64,000 bases of DNA from Paraescarpia echinospica (Eukaryota; Annelida; Polychaeta; Sabellida; Siboglinidae), in assembly GCA_020002185.1 (NCBI GenBank), contig CM034539.1:2560777-2624776 (forward strand). The letters run 5' to 3'. Below, one piece after another: positions 22,575-34,350 of this stretch. Both the position numbers and the translations under genes were made by a program. Position 1 is the stretch's first letter. Each line of letters starts with the position of its first letter. The notes under the pieces were generated by a model, which saw only the letters and a program-made list of their open reading frames with translations, searched no databases and had not been told where the DNA came from.

Positions 22575-23121
22575 CAGACCTAAACTGAGAATATTTAGTG
22601 AAGATAATATATCAAATTTCACTCGGGAACTGGAGAATATAAACTGGGACAATGTTATAACATGTAAGGACACAGATGAATGTTATGATATGTTTGTAAC
22701 GAAATACGCACAATTTAAAAACATTTTTTTCACATTTACCAGAATGTCAGTTTAAACGCTTCAAGGAAAAAAAGTGGATAGCTAAAGGCATTAGAAAAAG
22801 TATTTGAACAAAAACTAAGAAATATATCAACAGACCAAATTGATACAATAGAACAGAATACCGACAGTATAAGAATAAGCTTACAACTATCTCTCACAAG
22901 CAAAACAGTCAACCAGGGAATTGTGGAAGATATATGCGGAACTTGTGAATAAGGGCAAAAGGAACAGGCACAACATTAAAAAGCTGGTCATCAAACATAT
23001 AGAATTTAACGACAATGAAAGTATTGCTAATGCAATGAACTAATATTTCGCGACTGTAGGTAACGAATATAATCAGGGGAACGAATATAGAAAATTTATA
23101 ACTGACCCGATACACAATACT

Positions 23122-23951
23122 ATGTTCCTTTTACCAGGTTTTCAACAAGAAATTATCAATGAAATCAACAAGCTAGCCAATTATAATGCATATATTGATA
23201 ACTTTCCTTCAACATTTTTCAAATGGCCATGCAATTTCATTTGTAAACCTCTGACTTACATGTGTAATTGGTCGTTCTCCGATGCCACTGTACCAAGAGC
23301 ATTAATGGTGTCAAAAGTAATACCTATATTTAAGAAAGGATCAAGGTGTGAACCATCCAACTATCGACCAATTAGTGTGATGAGCGTACACAATAAAATC
23401 CTAGAAAAGTTAATGTTGAAGAGGTTATTAGACTTTATGGATAAATCAATCAATTTGGATTTCGTATAGATCATTCGACAACGTTAGCGACTATTGAAAT
23501 AATAGAAAATATTATAAATTCTCTTGAAAATGGCTAAGTAGTTGTTGGGGTATACCTTGACATAAATAAGTCTTTTGACACCGTTAATGAAGATGTATTG
23601 TTGTATAATCTGGATCATTTTAGAATAAGAGGTCATGTATGTAAATGGTTTAGACATTATTTAAGAGATAGACAGCAATGTGTTAGCATTATTGGCACAG
23701 TTTCAGAATATGCTCATGTTCAAACTGGCGTCCTGCAGAGCTCCATCTTAGGGCCAGTGTTATCTATATTAAATATTAATGATATCTTTAGTGCTGTGAA
23801 TCACGTATCTTTGCGTTTGTTTGCTGTCGATACTGACTTGATCGTTAATGGAATTTATGCCAATGATACTGTGCGTACGGCTATGAAGAAATTAGAATCG
23901 CTTAGTGTCTGGTTCCGATACAATCAACACCTGAGTAATCACGTTATATAA
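23122..23951 (+). pseudogene. LINE reverse transcriptase, broken
   Basis: Two frames (23122-23469 and 23598-23951). Motifs: FKKGSRCEPSNYRPISVMS, KILEKLMLKRLLDFM, then after a frame change WFRHYLRDRQQCVSI, VLQSSILGPVLSILNIND (usual VPQGSILGPLLF) and LRLFAVDTDLIV. The last is the usual FADD motif with Ala-Val-Asp, so a catalytic Asp is lost. The A motif (YLDINKSFDTVN-like) lies between the two frames at about 23550-23590. Confidence 0.85.
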
Positions 23952-23965
23952 TTTTCGGTAGATCC

Positions 23966-24586
23966 GTGTCATTGTTGTTGCAGGGCAAACGCATTGAACG
24001 GATTAACTCAGCCAAATATCTGGGTATATATCTAGACTGTAAGCTGTCATGGTGGGAACATATTAAGGAGCTTTGTTCAAAGGTGTCTAAGTTATCAGGT
24101 TTATTTTATCACAACGTCTCGTTCTTAATTGCCGATATGGTAAGGCAATTATATTATGCATATGTATTTCCCCATAATAATTATGGGATTGGATTGTATG
24201 GACCAGCATGTAAAACTAACTTAACTAATAAGATTTCAATACAAGTTCTTCAAAATATATTACTTAAAACATTAGCAAAGCGTAACCGTCGTACCAGCGC
24301 CACTGCCTTGCATCGGGAACTTAATATACTTAAAATTCATGAACTATTTAAACTAAATGTTCTAATATTTGTGTATAAACAGCGTACGAATCAACTTCCT
24401 GGTCTATTCCACCAGTTTTGCAAATGTAATTGTGAGTTCATGACCAGAAGTTCAAGACAGGAGAACAATTTATACGTACTTAGATATAATTATAGACCTG
24501 GAGAGAACACCCTGAAAATAGTAGGGACTAGAATTTGGAATAAGCTATCAGTAAATATAAAACATTCGAAAAGGCAAAATATTTAA
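23966..24586 (+). pseudogene. LINE RT thumb and C-terminal domain
   Basis: 206 open codons beginning shortly after the RT palm: INSAKYLGIYLDCKLSW (thumb YLGI..D..L.W), HIKELCSKVSKLSGLFYH, then a basic C-terminal region ending RIWNKLSVNIKHSKRQNI, the usual IWNxLP end of CR1-type elements. Confidence 0.85.
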
Positions 24587-24899
24587 AACTTAAGCCATGA
24601 GCTTTATAATTGGCATTAATTAAAGTTTAAATCTAATTATATATTGTAAGGAATTCGCTTGTGAATTTTTTTTATTGGTACAACATATCTAGCTGTAATT
24701 TACTGAAGTCGTTAACCTGATGCTATTGCAATTGAATGCACTGTATAACCTTTACATACGTAACATTATTTATGTGGGAGTACAGTATATGAGTTTGATT
24801 TAATTGGCGACCATCTCGATAAGTTATACTTCTCTGTTAGCCACCTCATCTGTGTTACATTACTCTTGAAATATATTGTATATCATCTGGATGAGGAAA

Positions 24900-26260
24900 T
24901 AAATTTACCTATATCACCTTTCTCAAAGGAGACCAATATGACAACAAATGTTGAGCTACTACAGGAACATAAATTATGACAAAATTGTCACACGGGGCCA
25001 TGGCGCAATGTCTCAGTATGTAGGTCACTGGGTGGTAGTATCACTGATTAACGGAGTACTGTTGTATTCAGTTCTATACGAGTTGACTCGAGGCCGCACA
25101 AGAATGTTTCAAAAAGGTTTCATGAGTCACTGTGTTGGACGGTATCACCGTGACATGAAGTAGACATATTGTCCTTGTTATGACGTTATCTTACCACGGC
25201 AATCAAAACGCACCGGTTCAAATGGTAGAGCAGACGCGATATCTTGTTCAGGTAATCATTCATACGTTGATATGAGCACGACACATGAGCTTAGCCCCGC
25301 AGCCAGTGTTGTCTGCTTCTGAAGAACTCGCTCCGGCAAAAAATGGTCGTTTGTCACACAGGGGATGTTTCAAAACTCCTCTCCTGTCATGAAACGTCCC
25401 CTTACGTCAGTCATAAATGGTGTGTATACACATTTCACTAACATTCTAATCAGCTTACAGACCCGATTTCCTTCTTGACAACCGATTTAATTCGTTATTA
25501 ACGACGAGGTTAGATCATTCACAAGCGCAACATATCAATCATAAACAGTCAACTGTAACAAACATCGTACTATCTTGTGTCATGTTTAACGCAGACATCC
25601 ACTTTTTTGAAGATGTTTATGAGTTCAGACTTTTAGCGACGACAAGTTAGTTTATGAATACGTTAACCAATACGTTAATGCACACGCTAGTAAAAACATT
25701 TTGAAAACGCTCCGTTAAATTAAACGAGGTATTCTGTTAGATCATAAATGTTCTTGATGGGTTCGTTATCTTATTGAAACGGTCCCCGGCCTGGAATGAG
25801 CCTGGGATTGTTAGATCCATAAAGGGGTTGGCCCACGGCAACGGGTGATTGACTCCGTACTAGAGTACTAGAGTGAGTCAGCGTGTTTGCGTCAGTGTGT
25901 TTGGTGTTGGCTCTGTGCGCAGCCAACCGTGTCGAGAGAAGTAGCCTATCACACTGCATGAAAGCTACGAACTTCCTGGTCTATTTTTATTGGTAAATTA
26001 GAAGTAAATGTGTGCCGAGAGTGGCCAATGACGAAGTCAACTTTTTTTTAGCGCTTGCGCCGTGTACCCGCGTACCTGTTTTCTTACCTGCAGGCGGCGA
26101 GTGAGAGAAACAACACAGAGTGTCAGTGCTTATGTTAATCATTATAAACGACTGGTGTTTGGGAATACGTCCTCTTGGTCGTAAGACACAGTGGCACATT
26201 TCCTTTACTGATAAGGCTGTTGCAAGTTCGCAGGTAAGTGTATATTTAAAAATCTCTGTT
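24900..26260. other. No recognised gene; possible 5' UTR exon near the end
   Basis: No clear coding region. A stretch ending TTCGCAG/GTAAGTG at 26233/26234 has a strong splice donor and could be a non-coding first exon, perhaps of the plus-strand gene whose first coding exon lies at 35975. This is speculative; no promoter element was identified. Confidence 0.25.
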
Positions 26261-26267
26261 TACATAC

Positions 26268-26390
26268 ACCATCATCATCATTGTGCAGCCGTAGTGTCCC
26301 GTGGTTGGGCGAAGGCCTCAGCATGTCGTTTCCAAATATGTCTGTCTTGCACTATCCTCTGCCAGGTGTAACCTTGATTACCCAGGCGCC
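26268..26390 (-). pseudogene. RTE-type LINE C-terminal end with (ATG)n tail
   Basis: On the minus strand: TWQRIVQDRHIWKRHAEAFA then QPRDTTAAQ and a stop, followed by ATGATGATG. This is the characteristic end of RTE-like LINE polyproteins with a trinucleotide tail. The part that normally precedes it lies on the same strand beyond the neighbouring DNA transposon, at 31987-32200. Confidence 0.75.
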
Positions 26391-26785
26391 GTGAGGTGGC
26401 GACACAGGCCCCTCACTACGGCCTGGAATACTAAGGCCCTTCCAATGTTACCGGTTACGCTTTATCTCAGATTCAGGTAGAGATGATGATTGGCTCTCAG
26501 GTCAACTGTGAAATAACAGTTTAAATAAGGAAACACTTTTATCAGATAATACTATACTATAACAACTATTCAACATTAAACTTATATTGAAACATGTCAC
26601 ACAAAAATAAACCGACATTAAATTTTGTTCGTAGTTTAGTGCATTTTAATCACATGCATATTCACTAAGTGGCATCTCTCATGGCTGTCAACAAGTGGGC
26701 AGTCAAAACGCGATTCTGAGCCAGACTATCTTCCGAAGTCACGCAGCCAGGCGAGAGTCGCTTAAGCGAGGCTATGCCATACGTA

Positions 26786-27740
26786 GTACGGCAGATAAGT
26801 GAAAAATAATGCACTTTTGATAAAAGCATGAAACTAGACGACACAAAGTAAGTAAACACCAATACAATGATATTTAGACCCCGGGGCATCTCTGAATTTG
26901 CCCAGGATGCTTTTGGTGGCCATTTAAAAAATGGCCGCCAAAGCGAATAATCCCCATGTCTTGAGAACTGCGTTATATACAGCTGTCATCTTGAGCTCAA
27001 AATGTAGGTTTTCGGAGGCAGCTATTTCAAATGTTTTACCTGTGACCTTGTCCTACATACACCTCCGCCATTTAAATATGGCGGCCATCGATATTATTGC
27101 CCCTATATCTTATGAACTACGCCACCTAGAACAATAGTGTTGGTGTCGAAATAAATGTGGGTGGACAATGATTTCAATTTTTTTCAATTATGTTTTGCAT
27201 GTTATCTTTGTTGACATTCATATCCGCCATTTTCAAAAATGGCGGACGTCAAAACTAATTATTTCCTGGAGCTACATCCTACATTAACTAAGCAGCTGTT
27301 ATTTCCATGTCCAAATATAGATCTTCCTGGGTAACTACTTCACATACATAACTGTCAGCCATTTTTAAAGGTGGCGGATGTGAAAACAAATTTACCCATA
27401 TTTCAAGAACTACGCCACGTAGAGCAGTTATGTTGGAGTCAAAATATAGGTAATCTGATTTGGATCTCATATTTATCAAACAGGTTTCATTTGACGTTTT
27501 TCTGACATTAGAATCCGCTATTATTTGACGCCATTCAAAACCAATGTTTCATATCTTAAGAAATACGTCGCGTAGATTCTTAACGCTGACGTCAAAATGC
27601 AGGGTTGGGGATGGTGATTTCAAATATAAAAATGTTTACCTTCTCCGACATTCGTATCCACCAAGCGTAAAAATGGCACCCGCCGAAACCACATTATCCG
27701 ATAAAATCCCAGCCCTGACTGCACCTCAAATAACACTAAA
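26786..27740 (+). repeat. Left TIR with sub-repeats
   Basis: Pairs with 31200-31984. Repeated block: GACATTCATATCCGCCATTT, then a short A-rich loop, then AAATGGCGGAC, then TTATGAACTACGYCACCTAG-like sequence and AAAATGTAGGT-like sequence. The inverted CCATTTT...AAAATGGC pairs form hairpins. AANATGGCGGC matches the consensus known for the YY1 transcription factor; binding is not shown. Confidence 0.85.
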
Positions 27741-28139
27741 CAGATTTTAAGCCATCTATCAATAGGAGAGAACATATTTAATAACCATTTTGCATGTATA
27801 TTTCAACTCACAACTGTGTCTTATATGTGTAGATATGTATGACGAGAATGGTAAGCATGCTGTATTAGTAATACATATAAGCCTATACCAGGACATAATA
27901 TCCGGAGGACTTACAGAATTATGAAAATGAGCTCAAAAAACATTAAATGATAAACCCCAGTAATGTTCCTGCTAAATGAAACATGGACACAATAGTTTGG
28001 CAACAATGCATCATTTGTCAGACACAAAGGTAGTGAAAAACTCCGTTGCCCGGTTTAGCAACATCCACGTCGACTGAAGCCATCGAACCTGGCTAAATAA
28101 ACATTGCAGAGAACCTATCAGCCTTTGAAAGTGTCGGCG

Positions 28140-31100
28140 GTTTTCCAAAAATCATAGATCTTTCGCGGTTAGAGTGGAGACAACCTTGAGTCTCAAAAAG
28201 CCAGTTTTCACGATACGTGTCGACTGCAGTTCAATAAAACGATGTTTGGAACAAGTGGAGGGTTGTCAGAAACAAAAAAGGAACGCAGCAATAAAGAAAA
28301 CCTACAAACTAAAATGTATGTTTTTGTGTGACGAGTTTGAAACAGTTTCGAACAGGCTTCACGAAACAATGACAACATCCATTGGTGAGAAGGTTAAGCA
28401 GTGTCCTGTAGAACTAATGGATGAGAAAATACTAACATAAATAGGATCCGGGGACTTTGTCGCAGACGAGATGAAATATCATTTCAACTGCTTAGTGAAC
28501 TTGTACAACCGAGCACAAAAGGCCAAACATTCATAAAAAAAACTAGTTGGATGTCATCCGAGGACGTGCTTTTGCCGAACTAATTTCGTTCATCGACGAG
28601 CACATATCAGAATGTGAAGATGCACGTGTTACTCCAGTTTTTAAATTGTCCACGCTTGTTAACTTGTACAGGAATCGACTATAGCAACTAGATGACGTGA
28701 CTGGCACTGTTCATTGTACAAAGCTTTCATCCTCGTACGGGCTGCAAATATTGTCAGGAAGCAAATACTAGAAAGAAACTGCATATTCGGTGGCTCGTTT
28801 GGTCAAGATGGTCAAGTGGGTTCAATATCTGAATTGCTGCTCACCTTGACAACCATGGTGCTCTATGGAACAAACATAAAAGTCCAAGCTAACACGTTTG
28901 CATCGTACATCCAGAGATCTGTCACAATTGGACAGCTTCTCGTGTAGAACTGCATATCTCGTCCGTTGGCGGAACGCAGTTCGTCGGGACACAGCCCACT
29001 GCGAGAACTACCACTTCCAATGCATATGGGAGTAATCCTCCACACGAAAACCAGGAAGCGAGAACTCGTTGATACAGCGTTCCAACTGGGAATGTCTGTG
29101 TCATACGACCGTGTGTTCAAAATCTCATCTGCACTAGGGAACAACACAGTGCATCAGTACCATGACATGGAAGCTGTTTATCCGCCACAACTGAATAAGT
29201 TATTGTTCACTACAGCTAACATTGACCACCAAACGAGCTCGACGTCTGCGCAAGGATCGTTCCATGGAACAGGAATCTCACTGTTTCAGCACACAACAGA
29301 GGCAAACGGTGGGGTCGACCGCCGCGTAGTGAAGGAGCGGACTTCAGCATTGCTGATTGCTGCTCGGAACAAATCAATTGTTGCCGAGTTGCCATCGTCA
29401 TATGCAAACGTACCACCATTGTCAACAGGACGAATGTCAACGTCAGTGCCACAACGTGACACCACAAAGGCCATCAACACCAACCCGAGGGAGACGGGAT
29501 TACCTGAAGCGGAGCAGGACTGGTTAGAACTCATGGAACGAGACGACACCAGTGAAGAGATTACACAGAAGTCGGTGTCATGGGCTGCATACCACGCTAG
29601 TAAACGAAATGTTCGGGTGGAAGATGAGAAGACCTGCGTGTCCGCCTTGTTGCCGCTGTTCTACGATGAAGCTGCTTCTGTGCCAATGATTCGTCACGCC
29701 ATGGGTGTCATCAAGACAACTGTCAGTATTCTGAACCCTGACTAGGTACCGGTTATCGCCATGGACCAGCCGCCAGTATGCTCTGGCGAAGCAGAAACAG
29801 TGGATTTGGCCAGACACTCATGGAGAGAGGAAGTTTGTGATAATGTTGGGCGGGATGCACATAGAGGCGGTGACCCTGAGCATGATCTCCTAGAGGGAAG
29901 TGAGTGGACTATCCTACTGGTGCTGGCTGGTGTTACGACACCAGGAACGACTGATTCATTCCTGAAAGTTGTTCACCTCACTTGCACGCGTCGTGCCCAC
30001 CAAGTAATTGTATGTGCACCATATTGCTGTCTGCGACACGCGTACACGGAGTGCACCCAGCGTGGGGCAGATGATCTCGATTTCGGCAACTGGTGCGCAA
30101 AGATGGCAAGACGAGTACCACAGTTCAAGTTTTGGTTCATCATTTTTCACCTTCAGCTGGCACTCATGTCATTTGTGTGACCCATTCGAGTCGGTGACTT
30201 CGGCCTGTACGTGAAAAAGCTGACCATTCATGCACCATGGTTTTCCCCTGGACCGTGTGGAAGCCCCAAAGAACATGCAAGGCAACGAAGAAGAAAGGGT
30301 GTTCGCCGTGGTGTGGAGCACAACAATGGCATGACTTCTTGTGTTGTGATGAGAACAAGACGGGGTTGTTCCCATTTCTAAGCCACGTTGTTGGTGATGT
30401 GCGGCCGAACACAAGCAAGCAGGTCATTAGCACGTTCAACGACACTGTGGAAATGTTACAACAGCGATGTATCGCCGGCTTGTCTCCTTGTACACACGAA
30501 GAGGCGGACACCAGGATGATGGTCCATGTCGGTGATTCTGCAAAGTGTTGCTACAAGAACGTCATGATCCGCACTGTAGACAGTGACGTTGTTGTTCGTT
30601 ACTTTCACCTTGCTGAGATATTCACTGGAGTCATTATGGGTGGCATTTAGTACTGAAAATAAATTCAGATGCATACCTGCTCACGCGATATCACGCTCGC
30701 ATGGACCGAGGAAGTGCCAATGTCTTCCGTTTTTCAACGTGTTCACCGGATACTTTGAAAGTAAGGGAAAGAAAGGTGCCTACCCATTGAGAAATTCACC
30801 GTCCTGATGTACGACCGAACAAGCTGTGAATTGAATGTGGATGAAACTAGAAGGCAACTGTTCACGCAGAAATGGAGACAAATCAATCACATTCCACCGA
30901 CACGCGCCACACTGCTTCAACACAACAAGTGTGCGGTTCACCAGGGAGGTTACAGTTGGATGACAACAAACCTACTTCATCCAGTGCCAGACATACCATC
31001 TCCTCAGGGATGGGGATGGACACTACGAGGAGAGAGTTAGACATCGTTGTGGACAACATTACCGCAAGTCTCGCAAGCCTGTCGGGAACTATTGAAGTGT

Positions 31101-31200
31101 GGCTGTCTGAAAGGCTGAAGCCGAACACTTGTACATGCAGAAAGGCGGAACTGTCCTGCACTGAAATGAGCAAATGTTCCGGGAAATGTGAAGCACCGTA
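28140..31200 (+). pseudogene. Large uncharacterised transposon-encoded protein (HEEADTRM type), broken
   Basis: The longest intact piece is 28966-29745 (about 260 codons): PLPMHMGVILHTKTRKRELV, SFHGTGISLFQHTT, SWAAYHAS, LPLFYDEAASVPMIRHAMGV and KTTVSILNPD. Next, in other frames, come AMDQP, YALAKQKQWIWPDTHGE and RTRRAHQV (about 29760-30010), HDFLCCDENKTGLFPFLS (30330), HEEADTRMMVHVGD and MIRTVDSDVVV (30496-30597), IPAHAISRSHGP, LYDRTS-like (30810) and a Cys-rich end CTCRKAELSCTEMSKC (31130). This order matches uncharacterised proteins I know from corals, molluscs and echinoderms. I know of no assigned function; a transposase role is inferred from the TIR context. At least six frame breaks. 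Confidence 0.7.
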
Positions 31201-31984
31201 AAAGTGAGTATCAGATACCTTTCTGAATATAAACCTACATTTGTTCAAGTTTGCCATCTTTAAAAATGTCGGCAATATGGATATCCGACAATCTTTACCT
31301 TCAATAACATACATTTCGGCACCATAATTACTACGCTATGTCAAGTACTTCTGAAGATATGGAAACATTGGTTTAACGGGCGCCATTTTTACAAATGGCG
31401 GATATGAATGTCGGACAAGGTCAAAAGTAAAATATTTGAAATCGGTACCTCGGAAAACTTACATTTTTACACAAAAGTAAAAGCTGTATGTGATGTAGTT
31501 CATAAGGTATGGAAATAATTTGTTTTGACGGAGACATTTTCTAAAATAGCGGATATGAATGTCAACAAAGATCAAGTGCAAAACATAATTCAATAAATTG
31601 AAATCGCTGTCCACACACCTTTATTTTGATACCAATATTACGGCTATAGGTGACGTAGTTCATGAGACATAGGGACAATAGTGTCGATGGCTGCCATCTT
31701 TCAATATGGCGGACGTGAATGTCGGACAAGGTCATACTTAAAATATTTGAAACAGGTGCCTCAGAAAACCTATAGATTGTTGTGTATAACGCAGTTCTCA
31801 ACATATGAGGATTATTAGTTTTGGCGGCCATTTTAAAAGTGGCCGCCAACAGCTTCCACGGCAAATTAGGAGATGCCCGGCGGTCTAAGTATTTTTGTCT
31901 TCATAACTTCTAACTATGTGCCAAGTGTCGTGCTTTTATCAAAAAGTGCCCGATTCGTTAAAATAATGCATTTATCTGCCGTAC
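31200..31984 (-). repeat. Right TIR with sub-repeats
   Basis: Reverse complement of the left arm. ATGGCGGATATGAATGTCGG-like units occur near 31395, 31550 and 31705. The outer 60 bases include GCTTTTATCAAAAAGTGC and the end TTATCTGCCGTAC. Confidence 0.85.
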
Positions 31985-31986
31985 TA

Positions 31987-32200
31987 ATGTTGCCCTTCCA
32001 GTACTCGTCTAGTTCGTCTCTCCACCGTCTCGCCGGTATTCCTTTGACCTGATGTCAATCGGTTATCTCGTAGTCTACTGATGTGCCCTGCCCAGGTTCA
32101 CTTCTGTCTTCTGATTTGTTCTATCACGTCGATGGCTTCGTCTTCTCTCTTACTCAGATGTTTGTTTTTGCATACTGCTGGCCTAAAAGTCGCAGGTCGT
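31987..32200 (-). pseudogene. RTE-type LINE fragment
   Basis: Minus strand: VIEQIRRQK and TWAGHISRLRDNRLTS, then in a neighbouring frame ARRWRDELDEYWKGN, which is the standard pre-C-terminal part of RTE-like LINE proteins. It is cut off at the edge of the DNA transposon. Confidence 0.75.
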
Positions 32201-33050
32201 TCAGATGCGTCGTGTTTGCACCAGACACGAGGCGTTGTCGGTGACGATAGGCGTATACACATCGGGACAGGATACGGACCGTGTTAAACCATGTTGTCTT
32301 TAGGGGTCAGGACATTGTTAGACTTCCTGCTTGGTGCAATGTATTTTTGAGAAATGATTTTTTTTTTAATTCACCTGCTCTGACATAAGTGCATTTGAGT
32401 AGTCCGATTTCCCTGTGTGATTGTAGAAGCTGTTGACAGTAAAAATGGTGCATTGTTAGTTGATTTTATTAAACGGAAGGGTATTTGGCAGCAATTTGAC
32501 TAGTTGACCCTTTAGCCGGATTACTGCCTGCATCCATTCATAAATATTGACGGGTGTCATACATAGAGGCATTTTATGAGAGCTAGAAATATTACATTTT
32601 GACTAAACTCAACCATCATGTCAACGAGATGATAGTAACAACATATGAGAAGTTTAAGAAATGTTATAGGTCATGTTTTCTTATAATCACACAAAACGCT
32701 AACATGGTCGCCAATGGGAAAACTAACAGTGTGCTGAGGCCTTGATGCATGACGCCAATTCTGAGTTGATCATTTCTCATGAACTGGTGAGTGTAGGCCA
32801 ACGCTGACACTGGTGTAACAAGAATCTAGCATGATGGATGGGGCCGACACTGCTGCAGCGGGCAGTCATGTGTATGCCAGTGCGCGGACTGACTGATAGT
32901 CACAAAATGCAATGCCAATGCGCAAAGATGTAGTCCTCGTTTTTGGTGCTGTCCGTGTGTCTGCGCCCGCATCTGCGGTTGATTCAGCAAGATAATGCCC
33001 TGCTTCGAGACGGTCAGATTGGTCAAGCGAACCTGCCGTAGCAGCGGCGA
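32200..33050. other. No recognised gene
   Basis: Unremarkable sequence with short open frames; nothing recognised. Confidence 0.4.
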
Positions 33051-33052
33051 CA

Positions 33053-33056
33053 GAAT

Positions 33057-33142
<86 letters not shown>

Positions 33143-33190
33143 GCAACAGTAACACCAGCAGCAGCAGAAGCAGCAGCAGCGGTGACAGCA
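33053..33190 (+). repeat. (CAG)n microsatellite
   Basis: About 80 bases of pure AGC/CAG followed by about 50 bases interrupted by AGAAGC, AACAGT and ACC. Poly-Ser, poly-Ala and poly-Leu frames over it are artefacts. Confidence 0.95.
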
Positions 33191-33870
33191 GCATACAATT
33201 ACTCCAGCAGCAGCGGTAGTGGCAGCGACTTCGGCAACAGCATACGCTACCGTGACCTTCTTTTAGCCCGGACATGTCTCCTACAGAATACGCGTGTAAT
33301 TAACTGCAAATACGCGTTCAGCAGCCACAGACAGACTGACAGACATACATTTTTTTTTTATTATAAATGTACATAAATACAAATGTACAAACATAAAAGT
33401 TAGGTCAAAGAGACTCCCTTTAAGACAAGTCGCTAACATGCGAGCCTCCTTTTAAAAATAGCAAATCAAATTATTAAATACTAAGAGTGAATAGAAAATA
33501 ATAATCACAATTCAATGGTAATAAATAAAGACATGTAATTATATAGCATATTGTATACTACTATTATATTTGGCATATATAACAATTGTGGATATCACAA
33601 TGACATTAATACTTCATAATTAAAGGAAATAAAAACAAGGCATTAGCTAAAATCCGTTTTCCATGTGTACACAAAGTTTAACATTGTATGTAACATTCGA
33701 GAACATTAAAAAAATACAGAAAAATACAAGTGTAGTATAAATTCGATTTTAAACCCGTCTGTGTAGCGATTCCCGCAGAAAATAAAAATTTAATAAGCTA
33801 GGCGATCACGTGGTATCATAACGTCACATATGACTCACACTCGCAGCAGGCCTTCTTTACACTTTTTGTG

Positions 33871-34233
33871 TTTATGTTTTCACGAAGTAATATAAACCAT
33901 ATCATTTTTATACTATGATGCACTGTTTGTAAATATTTTTGTAGTAATTATTCATTCGCCAAAAAAAATATGGTAATGATATATAACGATGTTTCTAAAT
34001 TTTATTTATCCAGACAGATCACCATTTGTTTTCACATGTATAATTACAATATATTACCGTACACTATATATATACAATTAATAAATAATAAATAAAATTT
34101 AGGTACATCGTTATATAATTCCCATATTTTAATTTTTGTGGCGAATAAATAATTACCCAAAAAAAAAAAAAAAAAAAACAGTGCATCATAGTATAAAAAT
34201 GATTTGGTTTATATTACTTCGTGAAAACATAAA
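33871..34233. repeat. Large imperfect inverted repeat
   Basis: Left arm 33871-34010 and right arm 34090-34233 are reverse complements, sharing GTTTTCACGAAGTAATATAA, TTTTTATACTATGATGCACTG and ATTCGCC...AATATGG. The loop is about 80 bases and AT-rich. The right arm is interrupted by an A20 run (34158-34178). Each arm resembles a SINE body, so two copies in opposite orientation may have made the palindrome. Confidence 0.85.
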
Positions 34234-34261
34234 CAACAAAAGTTTAAGGAAAATCAATGAT

Positions 34262-34350
34262 TTCGTGTCGGGATTGAACCGGCGTCGCCCGATTACAAAA
34301 TAAATGCCAAGGAACCAACGCCTTTACCAACTGACCAAGCAGGACCGACA
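34262..34350 (-). repeat. tRNA-like SINE head
   Basis: Minus strand: TGGTCAGTTGGTAAAGGCG (A-box) and GCCGGTTCAATCCCGACACG (B-box), with the anticodon-arm region widened. It is followed directly by the body that forms the right arm of the palindrome. Not a functional tRNA because it cannot form a normal cloverleaf and acceptor stem. Confidence 0.65.

Larger units (their letters stand above)
21880..24650 (+). mobile_element. CR1-type LINE, copy 3, heavily mutated
   Basis: Endonuclease (about 21890-22574), linker (22552-22755), RT (23122-23951) and C-terminal region (23966-24586) follow in the right order, each in a different frame or separated by stops. An AATAAA lies further on at 24898. The endonuclease is nearly complete, so this copy is longer than the others. 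The ORF1-like gene at 19.1-21.4 kb could belong to it. Confidence 0.85.
26786..31984 (+). mobile_element. 5.2-kb DNA transposon with long compound TIRs (copy 1 of the family)
   Basis: The ends match in inverted orientation: GTACGGCAGATAA at 26786 and its complement ending at 31984. The match continues for about 0.8-0.95 kb on each side with only moderate divergence. Each arm is built from several related units of about 150-170 bases that share GACATTCATATCCGCCAT and ATGGCGG hairpins. A TA dinucleotide lies directly outside both ends (26784-26785 and 31985-31986), a likely target-site duplication. The interior codes a large protein of a widespread but uncharacterised family. The flanks carry two parts of one RTE LINE, consistent with insertion into it. 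Confidence 0.85.
33600..34350 (+). repeat. Interspersed repeat, copy A (with palindrome and SINE head)
   Basis: Shares long stretches with 51440-52310: AAAACAAGGCATTAGCTAAA / CATGTGTACACAAAGTWTA / GTAGCGATTCCCGC / CAATCACGTGATAT-like and a CGTCACA block, in the same order and orientation. It ends in the palindrome at 33871-34233 and a minus-strand tRNA-like head at 34262-34350. Confidence 0.75.

Noticed and set aside
26686..26783. Reading the left flank of the 5.2-kb transposon as the direct continuation of the RTE protein
   Set aside because: The frame stays open if one TA is counted once, but the residues do not match the known RTE end, which lies at 26268-26390 instead. The open frame may be chance.
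32826..33275. Open frames of poly-Leu, poly-Ala and poly-Ser across the CAG repeat
   Set aside because: All three frames stay open because the repeat lacks stops; flanking residues show no domain or splice support.
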